Source: Cryptomeria japonica
Lineage: Eukaryota > Streptophyta > Pinopsida > Cupressales > Cupressaceae
Assembly (NCBI RefSeq): GCF_030272615.1
Contig: NC_081407.1
Location: 317,962,456-318,026,455, forward strand
Direction: 5' to 3'
Length of the DNA: 64,000 nucleotides
The position numbers and the translations under genes were made by a program. Positions 1 to 10,509 of the stretch are shown piece by piece (within the stretch, counting starts at the first letter, position 1; every line of letters begins with the position of its first letter). The notes beneath the pieces are model-generated. The model saw only the letters and a list, made by a program, of their open reading frames with translations. It made no database searches and was not told where the DNA came from.

Positions 1-1181
1 TATCCTCCAGCCGACTCTACAAAACTAATATCATCTGATCCCACAAATCTCCTCCTCACATCCCTATTGGATCCTCTCCTCCACCAATAGCTCCCTCTCC
101 CGTATCCATAGGCACCTCTCCCTCCCCCATATCTCTGCTACCTAATCTAACTCCTCCCTACATAAAAGGCCCCTATGATAGTCGCAATGGTTGCCCGCCT
201 CTCCCTCTCCGCTGTAACCATCCACCTCCACCTCCAAATCCCCCACCCCCTCCAAATCCACCACCCCCACCTCCTCCTCCTCCATCACCTCCTCGTCCAT
301 CCCCTCCTCCTCCATCACCTCTCCCTCATCCTCCTACTCTAGATCCTCAACCCCCTCTCCTCCTTTGTCTCTTTATCCTATCCTCCTCAAAGGCTGGAAT
401 CGGCTCTGCCGGATCTAATATGCGAGGAATAGGATGTGCTACAATGTACTGAGTGTAGTCATCTGTCACCCATGCATCTACAATCCCCGACCTCATCTAC
501 CATCATCTTTCCTGAAGAGTTTGAAACTCTTCTAAAGCCCGATCATAGAGTAATACTAGCCCCCACTAGAACCTCTCTCGTACCACTCGTGCATACTCTC
601 TTGACCCACTCGGAAATCCCTACCTCTGTCCGAACTGTCTCAGCACTCTGCCCAGTACCTATCTCTCCACATTGTAGGTTGTTCTACCAATCAGGTATCA
701 TGTCATAAATAAATATGGCAAGGCCTCTACATCATCATCCCAAGGCTCACACTCAATATAGGGCCTCCAGATCACTACATCCAAATCATCTAATGCCTAC
801 CACCACCACTCTAACTTCCCCAGATGGGGCTGACTCATCATACCACCATAAATATACACATAGGGCTGATCCATTGCCCTAAATCTCAGACTAACCGATC
901 GAGTCACAAGTAGGTGCTCCCATGCCCAGATATGTAGTAGCATGATCCCAACTCCCAGTGAACTCATCTCTCGATACACTACCTCATGCAGCTCCCGATA
1001 TAGCTGCGACAAAATGCACAGTCACCATGCAAAGTGGGTCCCCTCAGTCATCATCTGCTCTATCACCTGGCCCCAACCCACAGCTAGTCCATGCGATCAT
1101 CGATCTGGGCATAGCATGCCCCCAACAATACCTGATAATATAGCAGGTAGTGGCTCATATAACACAACTATATCCTCCCAT
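1..1181 (-). pseudogene. Plant mobile domain (PMD/MAIN-like) gene, C-terminal remnant
   Basis: Read on the minus strand, this stretch shows the ordered blocks of the plant mobile domain found in MAIN/MAIL1 proteins and in transposon-derived relatives. A YREL helix and the LLHIWAWEHL block lie at about 1010-900. An RVLRQFGQR block lies at about 660-620, and an AWVTDDYTQYIVAHP block at about 480-430. A very Gly-rich tail runs from about 360 to 180. In-frame stops separate the blocks (for example after LEWWW near 797), so the gene is broken. The N-terminal half is missing because the LTR of the neighbouring retrotransposon begins at 1182. PMD genes are often carried by transposons, so this may be a captured copy rather than a host gene. 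Family assignment is by motif recognition. Confidence 0.6.
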
Positions 1182-1791
1182 TGTGATGTTTGTTAAGGGC
1201 TGAGGGCTCTATGTAGGCCTTCTTTTCTTCTTTTTCGAGGGTTCAAACTTTTAGGAGAACAGATTAGACTTTGGCTCATTAAAAAGCCTTTATGTTAATT
1301 AAATTAGGTGAATGATAGACATATCAGATTGTGCCTATGGCCCCTATGGTTTTTTTATTTGAAGCTTAGTAAATTGACTAATCTGTTGTAATTAGATTCA
1401 TTAACTTCTATGATATATGTTGTGAGACTCTACAAATTAAATTATGTTTTAGAGCTTGTTATCTGTCGGATGAATGGTGAATGTCATATTATGTTGAATG
1501 GAGTGTAGTTTGATCTTCTTCTCTAATGATATTGAGCATGTAGATTTTTGAATAAGATTTAAAACTACATGTATCTAGGTTTTATATGTTGTTGGTGTTC
1601 CAAAAATATTTTGGTGTATCACCTAAGTAGTGTAGCTTTTTAAGTTTTCATAATCCCCTTTTCTCCCCCAATTGTATAAAGAGCTAGCTTTGCAAACCTA
1701 GAGGTCATTCAGTCAATCTCGCGCAAAAGTTCCCCCATCACTGAATTTCCCATAAGGTTGTTAGCGTTTAATATAAAATTAAGAGTTAACA
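1182..1791 (+). repeat. 5' LTR of the Tat-like element
   Basis: Matches 22434-23042 along its whole length, roughly 90% by eye. For example, GAGGGCTCTATRTAGGCC near the start and CATAAGGTTGTTAG near the end occur in both copies. It begins TG and ends CA. A primer-binding-site-like sequence follows directly. Confidence 0.8.
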
Positions 1792-1801
1792 GTTCTTTTT
1801 C

Positions 1802-1819
1802 TGGCACACCCGATGGGAC
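1802..1819 (+). promoter_or_regulatory. Candidate tRNA primer-binding site of the Tat-like element
   Basis: TGGCACACCCGATGGGAC starts with the TGG that pairs with a tRNA CCA end and lies 10 bases inside the 5' LTR. It does not match the initiator-Met site used by the copia elements in this window. The tRNA was not identified. Confidence 0.5.
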
Positions 1820-1989
1820 TCAAATTTTGAACAAGCCTAAGAAAGTTTATGAGCCCTAGACCTATTACCAGGAGTCAAATAATTTTAAATCCCATTTTGC
1901 ATCTCCCACTCCTGGTAAGTGTCCATTCGCTCATAGCTACTTCTTTTCAGAATCCACCTATTATACCTACGGTACATGTTCCCCTAGTA

Positions 1990-3200
1990 ATGGCTCAAGT
2001 TCCTCCTAGAAACTTTATGACTTGGAATAGTGGTAGCCCTCTCATTCCTCCTATTCTACTTGCAGTATGGGGGCTAATTCCTACCTTCGCACTATAAGTT
2101 GTCCCTAAATGCACCAAAGAATATTCAAAGATGTCCAAGGAACAACTACAAGATGTGGTTGATGTTTGCACCGTGCATAACATTAGAGAGAAAAATGTAG
2201 CTTTGAGATTGCTTGCAACTTCATTCAAAGGAAGAGCTTTAGATTGGTATAGATCACTTGGTCCAAACTCTATAACCGATTGGGACCAGCTGGGTGACCG
2301 CTTCTTTAAGAGATTTTCTGACAAGGTTGATAGATCATCTCTAATGCAGCAATTAATTACCATCAAAAGGGCTCCTCAAGAAGCGGTGACAAAATTCAAT
2401 ATGAGGTCTCAGAGAACCTAGTTGAGGATATCGTTGTCTTCTTGTCCTTCTGTAGATATGGTGTTTGTTTTTTATCTAAAAGCCTTCAATTCAAATATAT
2501 CTGTGATGATCCAATCTCTCGAAGGAAATACTCTCCTCGATGCATAAGACTTGGCAGTCTGAGCATAAAACAATTTAATCGATGCTGGAAAGCTTGCGCC
2601 ACGACCACTCATGTTGGTCTTCCCTAAGTTATCAAATCAAGTTCCTTGGACAGTAAAGCCTAGAACATCTGCACCCCAATCTATGTATATATATCTCGAA
2701 TCCCAACAAGCAAGTACGTCATCCCCCTCATCTCTGGCTATGGAAGTCAATCATATGAAATATTTGCTGAGATCTTTCTCAAATGAAATCATTAGTTTGA
2801 AAAGATCCCAAATCCCCCCTACTAGAACTCCTTTCCAAAAAAATTTCCAAGGGAATAGACCCACATATCAGCAAAACCAATATGCAAATAATCGAGCTTC
2901 CTCAAGTCATCCAAATGGCCAGATAGTTACAGTACCCACTCCTTTGCAAACTGTCTATCCCAACACCAATAAAGAGTTGACCGTAGGAAAAAATAATCTA
3001 GCGGATGACACCAATTCTTGGTGTTTTCCAAGTAACAATTCTCACACCCCAAGAAACTGCCTGAAAGGCAATTTGCAACAAAAAATTGTAGATCAGCAAA
3101 GTCAAGGTGTTGCCTCGGATGATTTGGTTTATGCTTCCCCTGACATGGACAATGTGGCTCTCATCGCATATATGCAAGGTATGTCAATAGAGAAAGAAAT
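1990..3200 (+). pseudogene. Tat-like gag, disrupted
   Basis: The gag polyprotein would form the virus-like particle that packages element RNA. An N-terminal MAQVPPRNFMTWNSGSP segment starts at 1990. The Retrotrans_gag core is at 2131-2421, with LLATSFKGRALDWYRSL and FFKRFSDKVDRSSLMQQL. A frame change leads to FYLKAFNSNISVMIQSLEG (about 2460) and then to an open stretch from 2611. The nucleocapsid zinc knuckle is degenerate: the segment at about 3033-3060 reads CFPSNNSHTPRNC and has lost one Cys. Stops near 2097 and 2421 and at least two frame changes make it non-functional. Confidence 0.75.
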
Positions 3201-3599
3201 GGAGATAGATTCACACCATGATTTATTCTCGTGGATGGAGAATGAGGATGTCATGCTTACAAATGACATAATTGCATCAAGCTCGGGAGCTCCTCAAGTG
3301 CACTCAAATTGCAACCTCCGGTCAAAAAGACACTTTATGGGAGAGAATGTAGGCACAAAGGGGATGTTCAAATCAGATAAAGTTCCTAAACAACTCGTAG
3401 TTGCTACCACATATCCAAGAAAGGAGTTCATTCCCTATAAGCCAAGAGAAGCAAAAACATCAGTGGCATCAATATTGAATGTGGTGGAGAAGCTAAAGAA
3501 AGTCCCAGCTAACGTCTCCTTATGGGATCTCCTTAGCATCCCAGAGTAGAAGAATTGGTTAAAAGAAGCTCTATTAGAGGTGGAGAGACCTGCTGACAT

Positions 3600-4100
3600 G
3601 AATGTTGCCAATTCTTCACAGGCTAGTGAAGAAAAAAATGCGACCCCCACGACAAAATCACGCTTGCCGATGGTGTTGACAAATGATGCCACACGACCTA
3701 GATCCCAAGTGGAAGGGAAGCCTAAACCAAACCGTTTCTATTGACCCTCATGGTAGGAGACAAGCTATTACTTAACTCTATGATAGATTCTGATGCTAGC
3801 ACTATCGTCATGCCTAAGAAAATTATTGAGGTTTTGAACATCAGAAAATTATTGAGGTTTTGAACATCAAATCAAGCCTCTAAGTAGTAGTGTTATGCAA
3901 CTAGATATAAATAGAGTCGAGACTGTGGGTCTTATTAAAAGCCTTTTGCAAACATTGTTCGCATGTCCTAATGGTACCATGTCCCAAGAAGTAATAGTTA
4001 TTAACATCCCACCTGTTTTCGACCTTTGCCTCTCCTGAAACTTTACTACCAAAATAGGAGGTTACCTATCTTTAGATTGGTCCCACCTCATCCTCTGGAC
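3600..4100 (+). pseudogene. Tat-like aspartic protease region, disrupted
   Basis: A retropepsin-like segment at 3745-3840 reads LMVGDKLLLNSMIDSDAST. The catalytic D-S/T-G triad appears as D-S-D, so the conserved Gly is replaced. Immediately after it a 26-bp unit is duplicated in tandem (3817-3842 and 3843-3868), which shifts the frame. The protease would have cleaved Gag-Pol. Here it is inactive on both counts. Confidence 0.6.
3817..3868 (+). repeat. 26-bp tandem duplication in the protease region
   Basis: AGAAAATTATTGAGGTTTTG plus six further bases occurs twice back to back, in 3817-3842 and 3843-3868, with no mismatch seen. Twenty-six is not a multiple of three, so the second copy puts the downstream protein out of frame. 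Confidence 0.9.
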
Positions 4101-4720
4101 CCAACATGGTGCTAAGCTCAAAATTCTTTCGGAACCCCTACATACCAAGCATGTAGTTGATCAAGCTATGCTCAATTTTGATCCTACTCATACCTCCATC
4201 TCTAATGAGGAGAGAAAAATGGTAGAACTTCTAGAGGATGAAGAGGTGACTGGGGATATTACACAAAAGCAAGAAGTTTTTCTCAACGAATTTACAAATT
4301 CTGATCCATATTCCAATTACCATGCCACGGGTCTTGGTACTTACTATATTTTTTATGAGGATCAGATTATCCCAAAACTAACTAAGGGTCCCCTAAACAA
4401 GGAAGAGTTACCTTTTGTGCTCTGCATCTTGCACTTTGATGGTGCAAGATGTAAGGTAGGTTAAGGCGCTGGAATTTTCCTTACTTTGCCTCCAGGTGAA
4501 AACATCCTGAGATCTTTCTGCCTATAGTTTGTTTTCTCCAACAATGAAGAGGAATATGAAGGGTTGATCCAAGGTTTAAGTTTAGCAGAAAGGATGGGCA
4601 TAAAATTGTTGAAAGTTTTGGGTGATTTTGAGCTGATAGTGCACCAAGTCTGAGGAATCTCAAGTGCCAAGCACGTTTGCATGAGGTCCTACCATCATAG
4701 GACATGGGATTTGATTGAAA

Positions 4721-5979
4721 TTACAGTCACATAAATCTATCCATTTTAATTAAATGAATATTTGATATTTATTTAAATCATTAAATCCCCCCATTTGCAT
4801 TCTCCTAAAAATGCAAGTTGCACCTGTTTGTTTAAATAAATGAATTTTATTTTAATAAAAATCCTATTTTCCCTCACCCACCAAACCCACTTGCAATCCT
4901 AAACCCCTTCTAGATTCTTCTAACCCCTTCCTAATTAACCTAATCCATCCCCTAATTATTGTCACATTCCTAAGCAACTTGGAGTCACTTCTCAAAGACT
5001 CCAAAGTCTTTGAAAAGCATTAAATGCTTTATGTGTCTAACAATTTAACCTCTAAAGTCTTCCAAATCACTAATGGCTCTTACATGACCATTAATGGCTG
5101 GCATAGTCATTTATGGTTAGATCCACTTGCACCCATGGCTAGGGACTTTGACCCCTAACTCAACCCTCATGTGACCCATATGTCTCCTCAAGCATTTATT
5201 TATTTAACCATGATTATCCTCACTAACTCTTGCACAAGATTTTATCCATTGGATAAAAGCATTATTCTTTGAATAATGAATTTGTTCACTCAACTCAACC
5301 TTAACCCTCAGGTCATGTCAAGCATTTAATGCTTCTTCCCTCTCCTCTCAACCTATCTCATGTTGACACTTGTCATCCTAGGATTGGGTTGAAAGCCCTC
5401 ACATGGATCTTAAACCATTCAATCCTGACCCTTGTTGAGATTACTCAATCTCAACCATCCATTGCTCCATTTTACCTATAAATAGAGCTCTTTCCTTCAA
5501 GATCCAAATCTTGGAAACTTGTATGCATTTAACTTATAGAAAATTTTAGAGAAGAGCATTTAGCATAAATCACTAATATATATTATCATTTTGGACTAAA
5601 ATAAATCTTAGTTCATTTCATAGCATATCATAACTAGTTTGTTTTACACTTGCATAGCATAGTTAAAGCATTTCAATCTTGAATCTCCATAAGACATCCA
5701 TAGTGCAAAAAGCTACTGAGAGCTACACTCATTTGGAAACTTGGAGAGGAGAGGAAATAGGGAGGAGGAGCTACAAGCATGGTGGAAGGCATTTGGAGAT
5801 GCCTTGTTGTATTTGTTTTTATTGTCAAATGCTCTATTATGTCTTTAGTGTCTCTCTTGGTATGCCTATTGAGAATAATCTTTGGTTGATTAACACTAAC
5901 TCCTTTTGTTTCTTGTGTTTTTCATGTGTATGTTGCCTCAACACAGGTTTTTCTAACATTCCTCCATTTGCAGAGCATC
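4721..5979 (+). mobile_element. Solo-LTR-like insertion inside the aRNH domain
   Basis: This 1259-bp AT-rich segment is flanked by the 5-bp direct repeat TGAAA (4716-4720 and 5980-5984), the duplication size expected of LTR elements. It has a plant TATA box (TATAAATAG, 5477-5485) in its downstream half, as LTR promoters do, and no internal pol domain. Its ends (TTACAG...GAGCATC) are not the canonical TG...CA, so a diverged LTR or another insertion type is possible. The open stretch at 5679-6026 within it looks incidental. Confidence 0.6.
5477..5485 (+). promoter_or_regulatory. TATA box of the solo-LTR-like insertion
   Basis: TATAAATAG sits in the context CCTATAAATAGAGC, a good plant TATA match, about 500 bp from the right end of the insertion. 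Confidence 0.55.
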
Positions 5980-6539
5980 TGAAAGCTTTGATGCCTTCAA
6001 CATCCAGAGGATTCCTCAAACAATAAATGTATCTATTGATCGGATGACCACTATTGGGTCACAATTCAACACTGTTGTGGACTTTCTCGCCAACCCCCAG
6101 GTAGTCTTCATGATCGTTCGAACAACTATTCTAGACAATGGCACCCACTGGCAATTTTTTGAGAGTGATGAGCAAATTGCTCTGTTCATTCAAAACTCTA
6201 AATAGTTTGCTGATCAAATGCAGTCTAAAGTAAAGGAGATTGATGGGGATAAAATCATTCAATTGAAATCCAACAAGCTCCCAAATGGATTGATCACTCT
6301 GGAGAATTTATTTGACCATGATTATGCTAAAAATGATAAGTAAAAACTCACTGTCGATAAGGGTGACTACGCCGAAATGTGAGTAGGGAGTGGGAGAACA
6401 CTTAAGGTCGGAAAGGAATTTCCCCAAGAAGACTGAGAATGGTTGGCTCGATATTGTGATCAATACGTGGGAGTGGTAGCATTGGTCATATGAGGATTTG
6501 AAAGGTTACAATTATAGCATCATTCAACATGCCATTAAG

Positions 6540-7300
6540 CTTGTTGATGGGGCCAAGCCAGTTCGACAAAAGCAGATACCTATCAATCCAAAGATTGAGG
6601 TTCTCATGGTGTAAGAACTAAAGAAATTGATAGAGTCCAAGATTGTCTACCCTTTCAAGCATAGTACATGGGTATCAAATTTGGTACCAGTCAGAAAGAA
6701 GAATGGGGATATCCTGCTCTATGTGGACTTTCATGACTTGAACCAAGCCTCTCTAAAAGACCATTACGCTTTGCCACCAATGGAACGGTTATTAAGAATT
6801 GTGGCGGGGTCGGAGATGTTTTCGATGCTGGATGGATTCTCAAGTTATAACCAAGTGTTGGTAAATCTAGAAGACCAACATAAGACAACCTTCACAACCA
6901 AATGGGGAACATTTGCTTACCAGAAAATGTCATTTGGATTGTCAAATGCAGGTGCCACTTTTCATAGGGCTATGGATTTGGCTTTTAAGGAGATGATTAA
7001 TAAATTCATCCTCATCTACTTGGATGAATTGAGCATGTTTTCAAGGGCATAAAGAATATCATTTTGATCATCTCAAGCTAGTTTTCTCGAAGTGTTTGGA
7101 ATTCAGCATTTCATTAAACCCAAAGAAATGCATCTTTGGGGTCCTCCAAGGCAAATTATTGTGACATGTAGTGTCAAAATAAGGAGTCTCCATCAATCTA
7201 GATTGAGTGAAGGAAATAAAAGAGCTTCCTCTTCCTGTCAAAAAGAAGGGTGTTCAGTCCTTCCTAGGAAAGGTCATCTTTGTTAATTGTTTCATCTTAG
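6540..7300 (+). pseudogene. Tat-like reverse transcriptase, disrupted
   Basis: The RT would copy element RNA into DNA. At 6630-7052 the Ty3-type RT blocks appear in order: WVSNLVPVRKKNGDI, a degraded VDFHDLNQASLKDHYALPP, FSMLDGFSSYNQVLV (catalytic Asp region), GTFAYQKMSFGLSNAGATFHRAMD and FILIYLDELSMFS. The normal YxDD catalytic box reads YLDE, so one catalytic Asp is replaced. A +1 change at about 7045 moves the thumb region (HLKLVFSKCLEF, SLNPKKCIFGV) into another frame. Confidence 0.75.
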
Positions 7301-7720
7301 ACTTTGCTGGAATGAAGAGGCCTATCACGCTAATGCTAAAAAGGGAAATACATTTTAAATAGACTCTTGAATTTAAAGAGGCATTTGAGAAAATCAAAGA
7401 CACCATCTCTTTCGCTCCAGTACTCTCAAACCCTAATATGACTAGAGATTTCATAATGTATGTTTTCTCCAGTGATTATAGCATTGTTGTGGTACTAACC
7501 CAAAAAGATGAAGAAAAAAAAGTATGAGCATCCCATAGCCTTTAATTCCAAAAATCTAAAGGAGTATGAGGCTAAATACAAATTTGTTTAAAAACAAGCA
7601 TTAGCTATTGTCAAAGGCCTAAAAAAATTCAGGCATTTCATTGCCTACAATAAGACTACCTGTATGTTGCTCATCCTTCAGTCAGGGAATATATAATGGA
7701 GGGTGACATTATAGAGAAAA
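7300..7720 (+). pseudogene. Tat-like retroviral-type RNase H, disrupted
   Basis: After RT, two frames together give FAGMKRPITLMLKRE, then FIMYVFSSDYSIVVVLTQ, then YEHPIAFNSKNLKEYEAKYKF and ALAIVKGLKKFRHFIAYN. This is the usual RNase H order behind Ty3 RT. A frameshift lies near 7520 and a stop near 7590. It degrades the RNA strand of the hybrid in an active element. Confidence 0.6.
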
Positions 7721-7916
7721 GGGAAAACTGGATTACAAAGATCTTAGAAAATATGACATTGATGTCAGGCCCACTAAGGTAATCCATGAAAAAGGCCTTT
7801 GTGAATATATATCCCAAGAGTCTGACCCTCGAGAAGTCGAGACTACTACGGAGGAAGTTGTGATGTTTGCCTATGAGAAAACATAAGCAAGTTGGTTCGA
7901 GAGCTGAAGACACTTC

Positions 7917-9151
7917 ATGGAGACTAGAATCTTCTTAGCTGACATATCTCTTGAAAAGAGGAGATTCTATAGGATGCAGAATAGTGGTTTCCACCTTGCT
8001 AAAGGAGTGATCTTTAAAAGGAACTTTGACGGGATTCTACTTCCCTGCGTAGACCAAGATCAAGCTTGTAAAATATTACATGAATCCCATCATGGCCTTT
8101 CAAAGGGTCATTATTCAACGCAAACCACCATCATCAAGATTAATCATGCTGGGTATTTATGGCCCTCAATGTTTAAAGACACGCATGCTCTGGTAAGAGA
8201 ATGCAAGGTGTCAATACTACAATGGTAGGTGCAAGAAGGAAGCAATGCCACTCAGGCCAATAATGGTGGAAGAACCCTTTTCTCAATGGGGTTTGGATTT
8301 CATAGGGATGATTAATCTACCTATTTCAACTGGACACAAGTGGATCCTTACTTCTACTGACTACTTCACCAAATGGTCTGAGGTTGTACCCCTAAGGAAT
8401 TCATCAGAAGTAGAAATACTAGCATTTTTGGAGGAGCTAGTATGTCGGTATGGTTTGCCAAAGACCATAATATCGGATAATGCACACGAATTCACGGGCT
8501 CTCATGTAACTCAATTTTCTCTCCACCAGGACATATATCTAAAGACTTCTTCGAATTATTACCCTCAAGGAAATGGCCTAACCGAGTCTACCAATAAGAA
8601 CCTCATAAGACTCATTAAGAGAATGGGGTTTGAACACAAAAGGGAGTGGCATCACCACTTGAGAAGCACATTATGGGTGGACTGGATCATGCCTAAGCAT
8701 ATTTTAAATAACTCTCCATACAAGATGGTCTACACCATAGATGCCTTATTCCTCGTGTCTTTGGAGATCCCCACTTTGCAACTCCTCAAGTCAATTGAGG
8801 TGGCCGAAAATGAGCCCATGGATGTAAGGTTGACAGAGGTTGATAGAGCTTATGGTTCTAGAAGAAGCAAGGGAGGTGGCATTTGAGTCTCTTCAAAACT
8901 GCTAACAAACCGTCAAGAGGTGGTTTGATAACAAGAAGAGTTATGACCCAGAGCTCAAACCGGGCGATCTTGTTTTAAATAATAATCAGAGGGCAGCCAA
9001 GCCAGGTCAACATGCTAAGTTTGATGGTTTATGGGAGGGACCCTTCCGCATCACAAATTGTAAGGGGTTTAATTGTTTCGATCTCGAGAATATGCAAGGG
9101 GAATCTCTCAAAATCCTGATTAATGGGTTTCATCTTAAACCTTTCTATTAA
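7917..9151 (+). pseudogene. Tat-like integrase, near-complete
   Basis: The zinc-binding region is at 7990-8228 (HESHHGLSKGHYS and LVRECKVSILQW; the HHCC set is degraded). After a stop at 8228 the catalytic core (8245-8886) keeps all three acidic residues: WGLDFIGMI, SDNAHEFTG and TESTNKNLIRLIKRM. The C-terminal domain continues to 9151 with RWFDNKKSYDPELKPGDLVL and KFDGLWEGPFRI, after a frame change near 8886. The core is the best-preserved part of this element. Confidence 0.75.
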
Positions 9152-9357
9152 GTTTAATGCCCCCAATGTAAAATATTGTATTCTAGTGTGCCTTTTTAAT
9201 TTAATTATGTTTCTTCATGCATTGTAAGGAAAAGAAGTAAATCATAAGATACATCATAAACAAGTAAAAGATTTGCTATATTATATCTATCAATATCTTT
9301 ATACAATGCATAAATAGGCTTGCAGCCTACAGATCTTAGTGATAGGGTGGCAGTTTT

Positions 9358-10047
9358 TCAATCGTCTTCCTCGTCCTCATCCTCATCCATGAGAAATTAT
9401 GATTCATCATCTTTGTCATCATCATCTCCCATCCACTCATGGCTGAAGTCACTATCAGATTCCTGAGATATTGACACAACCACCAGGTTCAGAAGAATGT
9501 ACAACGTCAGGATCCGTGGGAAGATATAGTCGCAGAACTCGGTATACCATTCTATGTTGGCCAAAGTGGGCACTATTAGATGGATTCTAAGGAGGAACTC
9601 TGCAGTGCGCTCTATGCATAGGCGATGAGTGGATAATGACATACTCTTCAAGTCACTTATAAGCGGATACCAAGTCACCTCCTCTCTGAGGGTGATGAAA
9701 CATTGTAGGTCTAAGCCCAAGGGCAAACCTTTGAAAGGGATGAAGTATTTTGTTACATTCTCAAGGCCACCCAGATACTCTAATGCGAAGAGCATCTTGG
9801 CCAGCTCCGTCGTCAGGTAGTCTCATGTCTCAGCATCAAGAAATGAAGCCATGAAGTGAGAGCAGATATCGATGTTGACACAATATCCATAAACATCATC
9901 AATAAAATCCTCCCCTAGCACCCATTTAATTGCAGTAGTGATCAATGGATTTCTTCGCCATGTCATTCCTTGCAACCTCCAGTCTAAAATTTTGCCAAGA
10001 AAAGAGACTTGTGCCTTGTTGTTGGTAAGCCTGATGTGAGTATCCAT
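9358..10047 (-). pseudogene. Antisense extra ORF of the Tat-like element
   Basis: On the minus strand an ATG at 10047 opens a frame of about 229 codons that runs to 9358 with only two stops: TGA at 9823-9825, where a Trp codon would fit, and TAA near 9397. It begins MDTHIRLTNNKAQVSFLGKI, contains KWVLGEDFIDDVYGYC and WYTEFCDYIFP, and ends in a strongly acidic tail (GDDDDKDDES, then DEDEDEEDD). I do not recognise the fold. Antisense ORFs between pol and the 3' LTR have been reported in Tat-lineage elements, which fits its place directly after integrase. Confidence 0.55.
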
Positions 10048-10509
10048 AACTCAATAAACTACGTCATTGAGCTAACTTTTGTGCAAAGGAATGTCTGAAA
10101 AGACATATTTATAGCCGATTTCTAGCTCTGAGTAAGAAAATCAAATTAAAAGCCAACGCCCTCGATCTTTGATGTGGCTATCCTTTCTCATTACTCGCAC
10201 AAGTGAATGAACTCAGGAGATCCGTCCAGACAGGAAAATCATCTCTAGTAGATTGGAATGATGACGTAGTGAGCTAACGTCTTTTCAAAAACACAAGTGG
10301 CACCACTTCTTCCTATTTTAGCATTAATGTTGTCTAGAAAATGAAGTGGCATATGTGTCAACAAATGATTATCATGAATGCTTCCTTTTCACGCACAAAT
10401 CTAGGCATCCGATTCATTTAAGGAAGAGAGATTCAAAAGTGCATGTGATATTTGTGGTTTGCATTCCCAGTGCCAAAAGCTATAGTGTCAAAAAAGCTCA
10501 CCTGCAAAA

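Larger units (their letters stand above)
4168..6090 (+). pseudogene. Archaeal-type RNase H (aRNH) domain, split by an LTR-like insertion
   Basis: An upstream spacer ORF (4168-4464) ends in FDGARCKVG, the first RNase H strand with its Asp. After a stop come GAGIFLTLPPGE, then SNNEEEYEGLIQGLSLAERM with the conserved Glu, then VLGDFELIVHQV with the next Asp, up to TWDLIE at 4718. The domain resumes at 5985 with FDAFNIQRIP and DRMTTIGSQFN. The interval 4721-5979 is an insertion flanked by TGAAA. Removing it with one TGAAA copy keeps the frame across the join. The domain lies upstream of RT, while a second, retroviral-type RNase H follows RT. Confidence 0.65.

Noticed and set aside
4721-5979. Considered as an intron in the retrotransposon pol
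   Set aside because: The edges are not GT-AG, and a 5-bp direct repeat typical of LTR insertion flanks it.
5679-6026. 115-codon plus-strand ORF
   Set aside because: It lies across the end of the LTR-like insertion and the aRNH junction, and resembles no protein.
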